A stretch of 64,000 nucleotides of DNA from Sinorhizobium sp. B11 (GTDB taxonomy: Bacteria > Pseudomonadota > Alphaproteobacteria > Rhizobiales > Rhizobiaceae), in assembly GCA_039725955.1 (NCBI GenBank), contig CP091034.1:310001-374000 (forward strand). Direction: 5' to 3'. A model generated the notes under the pieces. The model made no database searches. It had not been told where the DNA came from and saw only the letters and a list, made by a program, of their open reading frames with translations. Of the stretch, positions 7,964 through 16,573 are shown in pieces (position 1 is the first letter of the stretch; every line of letters begins with the position of its first letter). Made by a program: the position numbers and the translations under genes.

Positions 7964-8608
7964 CTATGCTTCCAGGCAGGTTTCGACGAAGAGCTTGAAG
8001 GCGCGGGCGCGATGCGAGAGAGCCTGCGGCTTGCCGATGTTCCAGCCATGTTTTTCTTCCGCACTCATCTCGCCGAAGGTCACATCATAATCTTCAGGCT
8101 GGAAGATCGGATCATAGCCGAAACCTTGCGTCCCGCGCGGCGGCCAGACGACTTTACCTTCCACTTCGCCGCGGAAAAGCTCCGTGTGACCATCCGGCCA
8201 TGCAAGGCAGAGCACGCTGACAAAACGGGCAGAGCGCTGCTCGGGCTTGGTGGCGCCGGCCTTTTCCAATGCCTTCTCGACCTTCTCCATGGCCATGAAG
8301 AAATCGCGGGTACCGTTGCCGGTCTCCGCCCAGTCGGCGGTGTAGACGCCGGGATCGCCGCCGAGCGCATCGACGACGAGGCCGGAATCGTCGGAAAGCG
8401 CCGGCATGCCGGAGGCTTGAGCCGAGGCAAGTGCCTTGATCGTGGCATTTTCCTCGAAGGTCGTCCCGGTTTCCTCGGGTTCGATGAAATTGAGTTCGGC
8501 GGCCGATTTGGCGGTGAAACCAAGCGGACCGATCAGATCCTGGATCTCGCGGATCTTGCCTTGGTTGTGGCTGGCGACGACAATAGTTTTGGTTTCGAGC
8601 TTACGCAT
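7964..8608 (-). CDS. rdgB: Non-canonical purine NTP pyrophosphatase (dITP/XTP)
   Basis: Hydrolyses dITP, ITP and XTP to monophosphates, keeping deaminated purines out of DNA and RNA. The 214-residue protein has the HAM1 signature: [16 protein letters not shown] at the N-terminus, [13 protein letters not shown] in the middle with the catalytic Asp, and GYDPIF near residue 155. The C-terminal SHRARAF contributes to base recognition. Length is typical. It lies 9 bases downstream of the VOC gene and 8 bases upstream of hemW, so the three are probably cotranscribed. Confidence 0.95.
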   Translation of the reverse strand: MRKLETKTIVVASHNQGKIREIQDLIGPLGFTAKSAAELNFIEPEETGTTFEENATIKALASAQASGMPALSDDSGLVVDALGGDPGVYTADWAETGNGTRDFFMAMEKVEKALEKAGATKPEQRSARFVSVLCLAWPDGHTELFRGEVEGKVVWPPRGTQGFGYDPIFQPEDYDVTFGEMSAEEKHGWNIGKPQALSHRARAFKLFVETCLEA

Positions 8609-8617
8609 AAAATATCC

Positions 8618-9034
8618 TTACCCCATGCCCCAGATTTTGGCCTCCGCGCATTCCAGGCTATTGCCTGAAGGGTCGCGGAAATAAATCGATCGGCCGCCCT
8701 GCGGCCATTGAACCTCGGATTCGATGCCGATGCCGGCAGCTTTCAGCTTTTGCACCATCGCATCGAGATTGTCTCCCGAAACCCTGAAGCAGGCATGGCC
8801 CCTTCCGATAGTGCCATGCGGCGGAACCTGCAGGCTGTCCGGTGCGGGCGGCTTCACGGTTTCCTCCGGGTTGAAGATCAGGAGCACGCCCGGTCCGCAG
8901 CGGAAGAATACATGGCGGTTGCCAGACCGTGCGATCTTCTCGAGGCCCAGTACACTCCCGTAAAAGGCTTCTGCCGCATCGAGATCGGTTGCGTAGAGCG
9001 CAGTTTCAAGAATGCCTTCGATGGGTTGTGCCAT
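8618..9034 (-). CDS. VOC superfamily protein (glyoxalase/bleomycin-resistance fold)
   Basis: A 138-residue single-domain protein of the vicinal oxygen chelate fold, with two beta-alpha-beta-beta-beta modules. It opens GILETALYATDLDAAEAFYG, has the VLGLEK and HVFFRCGPGVLL strands, and ends GRSIYFRDPSGNSLECAE, the usual second-module metal-ligand segment. Metal-binding His and Glu residues are plausible but the reaction is unknown; the family includes glyoxalases, dioxygenases and antibiotic-binding proteins. It sits between rph and rdgB in the same direction. The insertion within this RNA/nucleotide-repair group may hint at detoxification, but that is only context. Confidence 0.8.
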   Translation of the reverse strand: MAQPIEGILETALYATDLDAAEAFYGSVLGLEKIARSGNRHVFFRCGPGVLLIFNPEETVKPPAPDSLQVPPHGTIGRGHACFRVSGDNLDAMVQKLKAAGIGIESEVQWPQGGRSIYFRDPSGNSLECAEAKIWGMG

Positions 9035-9106
9035 TGCCCGCCCTTTCTAGGCCTTGCCCCCGTAGGCAGGGACAAGGAAATTCACTGGCGAGGCTTGAAT
9101 GAAAGC

Positions 9107-9823
9107 CTAGGCGATGGCTTGCTTCTGCAGGTCCACCAGCCCGGCAATGCCCGCCTTGGCGAGACCCATCAGCGAGGAGAACTCCTCTTCGCTGAAAGGC
9201 GTGCCTTCCGCCGTGCCCTGGATCTCGACGATGCCGCCGGCGCCCGTCATGACGAAATTGGCGTCGGTCTCGGCCGAGGAATCCTCGAGATAGTCTAGAT
9301 CGATGACCGGCTGGTTGGCGAAGATGCCGCAAGAGATCGCCGCGACATGGTCCTTCAGCACGCGGTCGGCCTTGATCATGTTGCGGGTTTCCATCCAGCG
9401 CAGGCAATCGTAAAGCGCAATCCAGCCGCCGGTGATCGAGGCCGTGCGCGTGCCGCCGTCGGCCTGGATGACGTCGCAGTCGAGCGTGATCTGCCGTTCG
9501 CCGAGGGCAGTAAGATCGACCACGGCACGCAGCGAGCGGCCGATCAGGCGCTGGATTTCCTGCGTGCGGCCGCCCTGTTTGCCGGCGGCAGCTTCGCGCT
9601 TCATGCGCTCGCCTGTCGCGCGCGGCAGCATGCCATATTCGGCTGTGACCCAGCCCTTGCCGGTGTTGCGCAGCCACGGCGGCGTCTTGTCTTCCAGGCT
9701 CGCCGTACAGAGTACGTGCGTATCGCCGAACTTCACCAGGCAGGAGCCTTCCGCATGCTTGGAAAAATTGCGCTCGAAGGAGACCTTGCGCATCTGGTCG
9801 GTTTTTCTGCCTGAAGGCCGCAT
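9107..9823 (-). CDS. rph: Ribonuclease PH
   Basis: Phosphorolytic 3'-5' exoribonuclease that trims tRNA 3' ends. The 238-residue product is full length for the family and begins [18 protein letters not shown]. It contains [32 protein letters not shown] and [16 protein letters not shown], the phosphate-binding and catalytic segments of the RNase PH fold. I chose ATG 9823 because MRPSGR is the conserved N-terminus and AGGAG lies 6 bases upstream; a longer in-frame start at 9886 is unsupported. It is divergent from hrcA, and rph-hrcA-grpE clustering is common in alphaproteobacteria. Confidence 0.95.
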   Translation of the reverse strand: MRPSGRKTDQMRKVSFERNFSKHAEGSCLVKFGDTHVLCTASLEDKTPPWLRNTGKGWVTAEYGMLPRATGERMKREAAAGKQGGRTQEIQRLIGRSLRAVVDLTALGERQITLDCDVIQADGGTRTASITGGWIALYDCLRWMETRNMIKADRVLKDHVAAISCGIFANQPVIDLDYLEDSSAETDANFVMTGAGGIVEIQGTAEGTPFSEEEFSSLMGLAKAGIAGLVDLQKQAIA

Positions 9824-9937
9824 TCTCTTCTCCTGAAACATGATGCCGAAAACGTGAGCGCTTTCAGGCAATGTCTTTGCATGCATTGTATCGTCGCCCG
9901 CTTCTACGATTGGCTGCGTGCATTTGCAAATTCCCTT

Positions 9938-9965
9938 TTGCCACGGGGGGCAGATTGGCTATATT
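9938..9965 (+). promoter_or_regulatory. Probable promoter of hrcA
   Basis: TTGCCA (9938-9943) and TATATT (9960-9965) are 16 bases apart, each five of six matches to the sigma-70 consensus. An overlapping reading, CTTTTG with CTATAT 18 bases later, resembles the RpoH pattern less well. No CIRCE element is visible here. Confidence 0.45.
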
Positions 9966-10000
9966 TCCCTGATATCATTCAGTGCGGGTGCGAAAAGTTC

Positions 10001-11089
10001 ATGAGCTACAGGTCGACATCAATTTCGGATGCCGTGGCTGCGCTGGATGAACGATCGAAGGAAATCTTCCGGCGCATCGTCGAAGGCTATCTGGAGCACG
10101 GCGAGCCGCTCGGCTCCCGCAATCTTTCGCGTCTTCTGCCGATGTCTCTGTCGCCTGCCTCCGTTCGCAATGTCATGAGCGATCTGGAAGAGCTTGGTCT
10201 GATCTATTCGCCGCATGTCAGCGCCGGGCGCCTGCCGACCCAGATCGGGCTGCGCTTCTTCGTCGATGCCTTCATGCAGGTCGGTGACCTCTCGGCAGAA
10301 GAACGTGCCAGCATCGACCGCCAGGTGCGGGCCGGAAGCCGCGACAATCCGGTGGAATCGATGATGAATGAGGCGAGTCGCATGCTCTCGGGCATTTCGC
10401 GCGGCGCCGGCCTTGTCATCACCTCAAAGAGCGACCCGGTTCTGAAGCATGTCGAGTTCATCCGCCTGGAACCTACCAAGGCGCTGGCTGTTCTTGTCGG
10501 TGATCACGATCAGGTCGAAAACCGCATTATAGAACTGCCCGCAGGTGTTACCTCGTCGCAGCTCACCGAGGCTGCCAATTTCCTCAATGCACACATGACC
10601 GGGCAGACGCTGCCGGAATTGCGCTTGCAATTGAGCCGGCTGAAAGATGAAGTTCGCCATGAGCTCGACGCACTGTCGCGCGACCTCGTGGAGCGCGGCG
10701 TCGCCGTGTGGGCCGGCAACTCGGACGAGACCAAGCCGGCACAGCTCATCATCCGCGGCCGAGCAAACCTGCTGGAAGGCGTAGGCGGGGCGGAAGACCT
10801 CGACCGGCTGCGTCTGCTATTCGATGATCTGGAGAAGAAGGACAGCTTGATCGAGCTCCTGAACCTTGCCGAAAGCGGGCCGGGCGTACGCATCTTCATC
10901 GGTTCGGAAAACAAGCTTTTCTCACTTTCCGGCTCCTCGCTCATTGTGGCGCCCTATCGCGATGACGACGACCGCATCGTTGGCGCGGTAGGAGTGATCG
11001 GTCCCACGCGGCTCAATTATTCCCGCATCGTGCCGATGGTGGACTATACGGCGCAGCTCGTGTCGCGCCTTTCGCGCGGATCTCTCTGA
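10001..11089 (+). CDS. hrcA: Heat-inducible transcription repressor HrcA
   Basis: HrcA represses chaperonin operons by binding CIRCE and is itself folded by GroEL. The 362-residue product has an N-terminal winged helix (about residues 15-75: [20 protein letters not shown], then [17 protein letters not shown]) and the HrcA sensory domain, ending [13 protein letters not shown]. The start at ATG 10001 (MSYRSTS) gives the normal family length; an upstream in-frame start at 9854 would add 49 residues of unlikely composition. It is divergent from rph and precedes grpE by 111 bases. No CIRCE repeat is present in this window, so its operator targets, such as groESL, must lie elsewhere. Confidence 0.95.
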   Translation: MSYRSTSISDAVAALDERSKEIFRRIVEGYLEHGEPLGSRNLSRLLPMSLSPASVRNVMSDLEELGLIYSPHVSAGRLPTQIGLRFFVDAFMQVGDLSAEERASIDRQVRAGSRDNPVESMMNEASRMLSGISRGAGLVITSKSDPVLKHVEFIRLEPTKALAVLVGDHDQVENRIIELPAGVTSSQLTEAANFLNAHMTGQTLPELRLQLSRLKDEVRHELDALSRDLVERGVAVWAGNSDETKPAQLIIRGRANLLEGVGGAEDLDRLRLLFDDLEKKDSLIELLNLAESGPGVRIFIGSENKLFSLSGSSLIVAPYRDDDDRIVGAVGVIGPTRLNYSRIVPMVDYTAQLVSRLSRGSL

Positions 11090-11135
11090 TCCCTTGCGCA
11101 AAACAGGCGGAATTTTAGCTTCTTCGTAACGCAGA

Positions 11136-11164
11136 CTTGATTTTTTCCGGCCAAACATCGATAT
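11136..11164 (+). promoter_or_regulatory. RpoH-type promoter of grpE
   Basis: CTTGAT (11136-11141) and CGATAT (11159-11164) are separated by 17 bases. The alphaproteobacterial heat-shock sigma (RpoH) consensus is close to CTTGAA-N17-CCATAT. The geometry is identical to that of the hsp20 promoter at 13023-13051. Confidence 0.5.
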
Positions 11165-11200
11165 CGGGCGCATCTGAGAATACACGAACCGGAGACCGTC

Positions 11201-11836
11201 ATGACTGATGAAACGACGAAGAACGGACCTGACGCGGCTGCGGCGGAAGCCACAGCCGACGCCGCCGCAAACGTCGAGAATGAAGCCGTGAAGGAAGCAG
11301 CCGCAGGCGAACCGGATGCGCTTGAGCTTCTGAAGGCCGAGAATACGGAATTGCGCGACCGCTACCTGCGGCTCGCTGCCGAAATGGATAATCTGCGCCG
11401 CCGCACGGAGCGCGAGGTCAAGGACGCCAAGTCCTATTCCGTCGCAGGCTTCGCCCGCGACATGCTGGCCGTCTCGGACAATCTGCGCCGTGCGATCGAT
11501 GCCATTCCGCCGGAAGCCAGGGCTGCCGCCGACGCTGGCCTGACGACATTGATCGAAGGTGTCGAGATGACCGAACGCTCCATGCTCTCGGCTCTCGAGC
11601 GTCACGGCGTTCGCAAGTTGGAGCCGGTCGGCCAGAAGTTCGACCCGAATTTCCATCAGGCGATGTTCGAAGTGCCGAATACCGAAGTGCCGAACAATAC
11701 GGTCGTACAGGTCGTACAGGCCGGCTTCAGCATTGGTGAACGCGTCTTGCGCCCGGCCATGGTCGGCGTCGCCAAGGGTGGTCCGAAACTCGTCGAAGCC
11801 GAGGCCAACTCGGTGCTGGACGAGAAAGACGCCTGA
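11201..11836 (+). CDS. grpE: Nucleotide exchange factor GrpE
   Basis: Releases ADP from DnaK in the Hsp70 cycle. The 211-residue product has an Ala/Glu-rich disordered N-terminus, then the long dimerising helix ([20 protein letters not shown], continuing [14 protein letters not shown]), and the C-terminal beta domain with [14 protein letters not shown] and [17 protein letters not shown], the GrpE signature. It follows hrcA, has its own RpoH-type promoter at 11136-11164, and ends at a strong terminator. Confidence 0.97.
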   Translation: MTDETTKNGPDAAAAEATADAAANVENEAVKEAAAGEPDALELLKAENTELRDRYLRLAAEMDNLRRRTEREVKDAKSYSVAGFARDMLAVSDNLRRAIDAIPPEARAAADAGLTTLIEGVEMTERSMLSALERHGVRKLEPVGQKFDPNFHQAMFEVPNTEVPNNTVVQVVQAGFSIGERVLRPAMVGVAKGGPKLVEAEANSVLDEKDA

Positions 11837-11858
11837 GAGGCCAGGACATCTAACAATT

Positions 11859-11885
11859 AAAAAGGCCGCGTCAGCGGCCTTTTTG
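11859..11885. terminator. Bidirectional terminator between grpE and the nucleoside hydrolase gene
   Basis: AAAAAGGCCGC-GTCA-GCGGCCTTTTT is a perfect 11-base stem with a four-base loop. A runs on one side and T runs on the other let it work for both convergent genes. Confidence 0.92.
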
Positions 11886-11906
11886 TGTCCGTTGGAGAGT
11901 AACGGA

Positions 11907-12851
11907 TCAGATCCGCGCGAAACGCTCGATCAGAAGATCGAAGAAACCGTCGGAATCCACATAGCGCATGACCTTTGCATTACGCTTTCGGTCGGTCACA
12001 TGCCACCAGTCAACGACGGTCATGCCGACCGTCAGTTCCGATGTCACCTCGATCTCGACATTGCAGTCCCGGCCCTTGAAGAGGTCCGGTTTCAGCAGAT
12101 AGGCGACGGTCGTCGGATCATGCAGCGGACCGCCGTCCGAGCCGTATTTTTCGATGTCGAAGCGCTCGAAGAATTCCAGCATCTCGACCATCGCCTTGGC
12201 CGGCGCGGTGCCGATATCGGCCATGCGCTTCACCCGGTCCTTGCGGGTCAGCAACTGGTGCGTCACATCGAGCGGCATCATGACGACCGGCACGCCCGAG
12301 CGGAACACGATATCGGCGGCTTCCGGATCGACATAGATGTTGAATTCGGCAGCCGGCGTGATGTTGCCGCCTTCGAAGAAGCCGCCCCCCATCATGACGA
12401 GTTCGCGGATGCGCGGGACGATATCCGGCGCCTTCTGGAAGGCCAGGCCGATATTGGTCAGCGGACCGAGCGTACAGAGCGTGACGGTGCCTCCCGGCTC
12501 GCGTCGCAGCGTTTCGATGATGAAGTCGACCGAATGCTGCGCCTGCAGCGGCATCGTGGGCTCTGGAAGCGTCGGGCCATCGAGGCCTGTCTTGCCATGC
12601 ACGTGCTCGGCGGTGACGAGCTTGCGGGCGATCGGTCGGTCGGCGCCGGCAAAGACCTTGATATCGGTCCGCTCGCACAATTCGCAGATGATGCGCGCGT
12701 TGCGGCTGGTGAACGACAGCGGCACATTGCCGGCAACGGTGGTGATGCCCAACACCTCAAGCTCTTCAGGGCTACCGAAGGCCAGCATGATCGCGGCGGC
12801 ATCGTCCTGGCCGGGGTCGGTGTCGATAATGATTTTTCTCGGTTCTGCCAT
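11907..12851 (-). CDS. Inosine-uridine preferring nucleoside hydrolase
   Basis: Cleaves the N-glycosidic bond of ribonucleosides to base and ribose, in purine/pyrimidine salvage. The 314-residue product begins MAEPRKIIIDTDPGQDDAAA, which carries the Asp cluster that binds calcium and ribose (DTDPGQDDA). It also has TLGPLTNIG, MMGGGFFEGGN and NIYVDPEAADIVF, all family segments, and the C-terminal DWWHVT. ATG 12851 fits the conserved N-terminus and is preceded by AGAGGA; a longer frame to 12923 is unlikely. It is convergent with grpE and has no transporter beside it. Ribokinase (56114-57013) could use the ribose it releases, though the genes are far apart. Confidence 0.92.
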   Translation of the reverse strand: MAEPRKIIIDTDPGQDDAAAIMLAFGSPEELEVLGITTVAGNVPLSFTSRNARIICELCERTDIKVFAGADRPIARKLVTAEHVHGKTGLDGPTLPEPTMPLQAQHSVDFIIETLRREPGGTVTLCTLGPLTNIGLAFQKAPDIVPRIRELVMMGGGFFEGGNITPAAEFNIYVDPEAADIVFRSGVPVVMMPLDVTHQLLTRKDRVKRMADIGTAPAKAMVEMLEFFERFDIEKYGSDGGPLHDPTTVAYLLKPDLFKGRDCNVEIEVTSELTVGMTVVDWWHVTDRKRNAKVMRYVDSDGFFDLLIERFARI

Positions 12852-13022
12852 CCGAATCGTTCCATCCTCTGGTGCGCGACGCCTGGCATGCACCTTTTCA
12901 TTGTCTTTACGCTCCCGTCGCAAATCAACACAGCGCGCCGGAGCATGTTTTGATGCGGGGCGCTGCGCCCTTTGTCAAGGAAGCGATCAAAATGCGGGAG
13001 GCCCGGCCGGCGGCCATCATGC

Positions 13023-13051
13023 CTTGCAGCAGGCAAGCGTCGTCCCCATAT
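13023..13051 (+). promoter_or_regulatory. RpoH-type promoter of hsp20
   Basis: CTTGCA (13023-13028) and CCATAT (13046-13051), the latter within CCCCATAT, are 17 bases apart, an excellent match to the heat-shock sigma consensus (CTTGAA-N17-CCATNT). Transcription would start near 13058, just before the predicted thermometer hairpins. Confidence 0.65.
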
Positions 13052-13059
13052 TAGCGATA

Positions 13060-13109
13060 CCCGGATGCTGCATGTGAGGTCCGGGAAGGTCGCTTGCATC
13101 AAGGACTTT
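13060..13109 (+). promoter_or_regulatory. ROSE-type RNA thermometer in the hsp20 leader
   Basis: The leader can form two adjacent hairpins. The first pairs CCCGGA (13060-13065) with TCCGGG (13080-13085). The second pairs AAGGTCGCT (13086-13094) with AGGACTTT (13102-13109) around a 7-base loop. The second sequesters the Shine-Dalgarno AGGA (13102-13105), 9 bases before the ATG, by pairing it with UCGCU and leaving a bulged G. UYGCU opposite AGGA with a bulged G is the hallmark of ROSE elements, known upstream of small heat-shock genes in Bradyrhizobium and Agrobacterium. The two-hairpin form resembles the short ROSE-like type described in Agrobacterium. Confidence 0.65.
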
Positions 13110-13114
13110 GGAAG

Positions 13115-13540
13115 ATGAGCCGCATTACCCCTTTCGCCAGCCCGCTGCTTTTGGGCTTCGATGCCATGGAAAAGACGCTCGAGCGGATTTCCAAGGCCAG
13201 CGACGGTTATCCGCCCTACAATATCGAACGCATCGCCGCCGGTCACGACGCGCCCGAGCGGCTTCGCATCACGCTTGCAGTCGCTGGTTTCAGCGAAGAA
13301 GAGCTTGATGTGTCAATCGAGGAAAACCAGCTTCTGATCCGCGGCCGCCAGGTCGATCAGGGCGAGCGCGATTACCTCTATCGCGGCATTGCCGCCAGAC
13401 AGTTCCAGCGCACCTTCGTTCTCGCCGATGGCATGCAGGTCTTGGGCGCAATCCTTAAGAACGGCCTGCTTTCGGTTGATCTAATTCGCCCGGAACCGGC
13501 GCGTATGGTCAAGAAAATTAACATTTCGGTTTCACAGTAG
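13115..13540 (+). CDS. Small heat-shock protein, Hsp20/alpha-crystallin family
   Basis: ATP-independent holdase that keeps unfolding proteins soluble. The 141-residue product has a short N-terminal arm (MSRITPFASPLLLGFDAMEK) and an alpha-crystallin domain (residues 35-130, with LRITLAVAGFSEEELDVSIE, LLIRGRQ, AARQFQRTFVL and KNGLLSVDL). It belongs to the IbpA-like class found in multiple copies in rhizobia. ATG 13115 is fixed by AGGA 9 bases upstream, which is also the site masked by the predicted thermometer. A heat-shock promoter precedes it. A DUF1150 gene follows 47 bases later, a pairing seen often in this order. Confidence 0.93.
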   Translation: MSRITPFASPLLLGFDAMEKTLERISKASDGYPPYNIERIAAGHDAPERLRITLAVAGFSEEELDVSIEENQLLIRGRQVDQGERDYLYRGIAARQFQRTFVLADGMQVLGAILKNGLLSVDLIRPEPARMVKKINISVSQ

Positions 13541-13587
13541 CACAACGGTTTGTTGAACCGTTGGTCCCTTCTCTCGGAGGAACAGGA

Positions 13588-13845
13588 ATGTTGATGAAAG
13601 AAGCCACGTCGCGTCTGACCAAGTCTGAACTTGCCGGTATCGGCAATGGCGAGGTCGCCTATATCCGCAAAATTCGCAATGAAGAGGTCTCCAAATGCTT
13701 CCCCGAGGCGCCGGATATCGATCCGAGCGTTGATCTCTGGGCACTGTTTGGCGCCGATGGTACGCCGATCCTGCTGACCGACAATCGGTCCAGCACCTTC
13801 TTCAAGGCAGCTGAAGACGAACTGAAAACGGTCAGCCTGCATTGA
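13588..13845 (+). CDS. DUF1150 family protein
   Basis: An 85-residue protein of unknown function, conserved in alphaproteobacteria downstream of an Hsp20 gene. The recognisable core is VAYIRKI in the first half and VDLWALFGADGTPILLTDNR in the second. ATG 13588 has GGAGG 7 bases upstream. It has no predicted membrane segment or signal peptide and is probably a small cytoplasmic protein. Cotranscription with hsp20 (gap of 47 bases, no terminator seen) suggests a role in the heat response, but no function is established to my knowledge. Confidence 0.85.
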   Translation: MLMKEATSRLTKSELAGIGNGEVAYIRKIRNEEVSKCFPEAPDIDPSVDLWALFGADGTPILLTDNRSSTFFKAAEDELKTVSLH

Positions 13846-13909
13846 TCGAAACCGGCCTGCCGAGCACGGCCGGCCGCCGAATGGATGTGTGAAGATCGTA
13901 ATGGGCGAT

Positions 13910-13935
13910 GCAAGGGACTGACGTCAGTCCCTTGC
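13910..13935. terminator. 26-base perfect palindrome between convergent genes, probable terminator
   Basis: GCAAGGGACTGAC is followed directly by its reverse complement, GTCAGTCCCTTGC, with no unpaired centre. It lies between DUF1150 and trmB. There is no T tract, so termination would depend on the stem alone; a DNA-binding site is the alternative. Smaller hairpins flank it: CCGGCC/GGCCGG at 13852-13873 and GCTGC/GCAGC at 13946-13958. Confidence 0.5.
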
Positions 13936-14023
13936 CCATACGCTAGCTGCTTTGCAGCATTTCCCTATTCTCGAAAAATTCCACTCAGCGACAACGCCGT
14001 CGAAATTGATCCGTCTACGCGGG

Positions 14024-14725
14024 TTAGACGCGCTTGAAGGTGAGATAGGCCGAAGAGCGGCCCTCACGACGGGCCTTGGCTTCATAGCGGGTGCTCGGCC
14101 AGCCCTCATAGGGCGTCAGCCAGTCAGCCGCATTCTGCGCCATCCATTCGAAGCCGCCATGGTCGCGGCATTTCAGGAGCGTCCAGTTCACATAGGTGTC
14201 GATGTCGGAGGCGAAGCAAAATAGCCCGCCCGGCTTCAGCACGCGATGAAAACGGTCGAGATTGGTCTTGGAGACGAAGCGTCGCTTCCAGTGTTTCCGT
14301 TTCGGCCAAGGGTCCGGATAGAGCAGGTCGATCTGGTCGAGGCAATGATCGGGAAGCCAGTCGAGGAGCTGTGTGGCGTCGTCGTTGTAGACGCGCACGT
14401 TGCGGGCACCGGTCTCATCGACGCGTGCAAGCAGCTTCTGCATGGAATTGATGAATGGCTCGACGCCGATAAAGCCCGTCGAAGGCGTTTCCAGCGCGCG
14501 GTGGATCAAATGCTCGCCACCGCCGAAGCCGATCTCCAGCCGCAATCTTTCGACCCCATCGGGGAAAAGCGCCTTCAGCGGCTCCGGCGGAGCCGCCGAG
14601 AGATCGACGATGAATGCCGGGAGCAGGGTAGAGAGCCTTTCGGCCTGCTGCTCGCGCAGAGCCTTTCCCTTGCGGCGACCGAAAAAGGCTTCGGTCGCCC
14701 GACCCCGGCGTTCCATGTCCGTCAT
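14024..14725 (-). CDS. trmB: tRNA (guanine-N7-)-methyltransferase
   Basis: Methylates G46 in the tRNA variable loop using S-adenosylmethionine. The 233-residue protein has the class I fold, with the SAM-binding [15 protein letters not shown] near residue 65, VEPFINSMQ, and the TrmB signature [11 protein letters not shown] where Asp and Pro line the active site. The C-terminal KFLT-like segment appears as [13 protein letters not shown]. Its start codon overlaps the metK stop by four bases (ATGA), so translation is probably coupled to the gene that makes its cofactor. Confidence 0.95.
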   Translation of the reverse strand: MTDMERRGRATEAFFGRRKGKALREQQAERLSTLLPAFIVDLSAAPPEPLKALFPDGVERLRLEIGFGGGEHLIHRALETPSTGFIGVEPFINSMQKLLARVDETGARNVRVYNDDATQLLDWLPDHCLDQIDLLYPDPWPKRKHWKRRFVSKTNLDRFHRVLKPGGLFCFASDIDTYVNWTLLKCRDHGGFEWMAQNAADWLTPYEGWPSTRYEAKARREGRSSAYLTFKRV

Positions 14726-15975
14726 GCAGCAGCCTTGGTCTTGACGGCTTCCTTGAGCGCCTTCACGAGGTCCGTGCGCTCCCAGGAGAACGAGCCGTCG
14801 CGACCGGCCTTGCGGCCGAAGTGACCATAAGCCGACGTCTTCGCATAGATCGGCTTGTTGAGGTCAAGGTGACGGCGGATGCCCGACGGCGACAGGTCCA
14901 TGTTCTGGCGGATCGCCGCTTCGACCTGATCCTCGGAAACGCCCTTGCCCGTGCCGTGCAGGTCGACATAGATCGACAGCGGCTGCGCGACGCCGATGGC
15001 GTAGGAGAGCTGGATCGTGCAGCGGTCGGCGAGACCGGCGGCAACGACGTTCTTGGCGAGATAGCGGGCAGCATAGGCAGCCGAACGGTCGACCTTCGTC
15101 GTGTCCTTGCCGGAGAATGCGCCACCGCCGTGGGGAGCCGCACCGCCGTAGGTGTCGACGATGATCTTGCGGCCGGTGAGGCCGGCGTCACCGTCCGGGC
15201 CGCCGATGACGAACTTGCCGGTGGGGTTGATGTACCACTTGCAATCGTCGGCGATCTTCAGGTCGCCGAGGGCTTCGCGGATATAGGGCTCGACGACGCT
15301 GCGAACCTTCTGCGAGTCCCAGCTGTCGTCGAGATGCTGGGTGGAAAGAACGATCGAAGTGGCTTCTGCCGGCTTGCCGTCGACATAGCGCACGGTCACC
15401 TGGCTCTTGGCATCGGGGCCGAGCTTGGCAACTTCGCCTTCGCCCTTCTTGCGCGCGGCCGCAAGCAGCTGCAGGATCTTGTGGGAATAGTAGATCGGCG
15501 CAGGCATGAGGTCAGGCGTTTCCTTGCAGGCGTAGCCGAACATGATGCCCTGGTCGCCGGCACCTTCATCGCCCTGCTGGTCGGCGGCGCTGTCCACGCC
15601 CTGGGCAATGTCGGCCGACTGCGAATGCAGGAGCACGTCGATCTTGGCCTTCTTCCAGTGGAAGCCGTCCTGCTCGTAACCGATGTCCTTGATGGCGCGA
15701 CGGGCCGCAGCCTTGAACTTCGAAGGGTTGATAACGTCGTTGCCGTCCTTGTCCTTCTTCATCAGGCTCGGCGGCAGGCGAACTTCACCGGCGATAACGA
15801 CGCGGTTGGTGGTCGCCAGAGTTTCGCAGGCAATGCGCACGCCCCACGGATTGATGCCGGTCTTTGCCGCTTCGCGGTAGACCAGATCGACGATCTCGTC
15901 GGAGATGCGGTCACACACCTTGTCCGGGTGACCTTCGGCAACAGATTCGCTGGTAAAGAAATAGTTCGCGCGCAT
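14722..15975 (-). CDS. metK: S-adenosylmethionine synthetase
   Basis: Makes S-adenosylmethionine from methionine and ATP. The 417-residue protein has the family hallmarks in order: [20 protein letters not shown] at the N-terminus, [12 protein letters not shown] (ATP binding, near residue 140) and [16 protein letters not shown] (phosphate loop, near residue 285). The leader between praR and metK (178 bases) contains a small hairpin, GTGCT/AGCAC at 16025-16043, but no SAM-riboswitch core that I recognise. trmB overlaps its stop codon. The order lnt-praR-metK-trmB is conserved in Rhizobiaceae. Confidence 0.98.
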   Translation of the reverse strand: MRANYFFTSESVAEGHPDKVCDRISDEIVDLVYREAAKTGINPWGVRIACETLATTNRVVIAGEVRLPPSLMKKDKDGNDVINPSKFKAAARRAIKDIGYEQDGFHWKKAKIDVLLHSQSADIAQGVDSAADQQGDEGAGDQGIMFGYACKETPDLMPAPIYYSHKILQLLAAARKKGEGEVAKLGPDAKSQVTVRYVDGKPAEATSIVLSTQHLDDSWDSQKVRSVVEPYIREALGDLKIADDCKWYINPTGKFVIGGPDGDAGLTGRKIIVDTYGGAAPHGGGAFSGKDTTKVDRSAAYAARYLAKNVVAAGLADRCTIQLSYAIGVAQPLSIYVDLHGTGKGVSEDQVEAAIRQNMDLSPSGIRRHLDLNKPIYAKTSAYGHFGRKAGRDGSFSWERTDLVKALKEAVKTKAAA

Positions 15976-16102
15976 TCCGGGATTCCCCTCAAAGAATAAA
16001 AGCGGTCTAGTAGGTACTCACTTCGTGCTCTGATGACAAGCACAGAAGGACATAAATATATCTTTATATCTGCGGCGAAATGACAAATTTTGCCCCAAAA
16101 AC

Positions 16103-16130
16103 GCAAAAAGGCGGCCTTTTGAGCCGCCTT
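16103..16130 (-). terminator. Rho-independent terminator after praR
   Basis: On the minus strand AAGGCGGC and GCCGCCTT form an 8-base stem around a 7-base loop, followed by TTTTTGCGTTTTT. It lies between praR and metK and implies that metK has its own promoter or depends on readthrough. Confidence 0.85.
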
Positions 16131-16153
16131 AAGCTTTCCGAGCGTGGAGACGC

Positions 16154-16573
16154 TCAGTCGGAATCGGCTTCCGCCGCAAGTGCCTTCACCAGTTCGACGA
16201 CTTTGCGACGAACCTTGGGATCGGTGATCTTCACAAATGCGCGGTTGAGCTGGAGTCCTTCCGAAGAGGAGAGGAAATCCACGACATAGTTCGAGCTCGA
16301 GGTTTCCGCCATGCCGGTCAAGGCACCGGAATGTTCACCGGGAGCGTCTTCGAAGAAGAAGGAAACCGGAACGTTGAGGATGCTCGAAATGTTCTGCAGG
16401 CGGCTGGCGCCAACGCGGTTGGTGCCCTTCTCGTATTTCTGGATTTGCTGAAAGGTGATGCCGAGGCTTTCGCCGAGCTTCTCCTGGCTCATGCCCAACA
16501 TGGTACGGCGAAGTCGAATGCGGCTACCGACATGGATGTCGATAGGATTCGGCTTCTTCTTATTTTCAATCAT
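16154..16573 (-). CDS. praR: XRE-family regulator, PraR/PhrR type
   Basis: A 139-residue helix-turn-helix regulator: residues 11-70 form the Cro/CI domain (IDIHVGSRIRLRRTMLGMSQ, then LGITFQQIQKYEKGTNRVGA), followed by a short C-terminal region ending VVELVKALAAEA. In Azorhizobium and Rhizobium leguminosarum PraR represses surface, quorum-sensing and symbiosis genes, and PhrR was found as a low-pH-induced gene in Sinorhizobium. Placement between lnt and metK matches the known locus. It has its own terminator downstream. GTAACG-type repeats lie upstream, at 16636-16641 and 16679-16684 (inverted), and could be autoregulatory sites; that is inference. Confidence 0.85.
   Translation of the reverse strand: MIENKKKPNPIDIHVGSRIRLRRTMLGMSQEKLGESLGITFQQIQKYEKGTNRVGASRLQNISSILNVPVSFFFEDAPGEHSGALTGMAETSSSNYVVDFLSSSEGLQLNRAFVKITDPKVRRKVVELVKALAAEADSD

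Noticed and set aside
9824-11200. CIRCE operator near hrcA or grpE
   Set aside because: The 9-base arms TTAGCACTC and GAGTGCTAA do not occur upstream of hrcA, grpE or hsp20 in any near form.
12852-13022. Short open frame upstream of the hsp20 promoter
   Set aside because: The 60-codon frame near 12872-13054 has no ribosome site and overlaps the heat-shock promoter.
15976-16102. SAM-II or other SAM riboswitch before metK
   Set aside because: The conserved cores of SAM-II, SAM/SAH and SAM-V are not present; only a short generic hairpin is visible.
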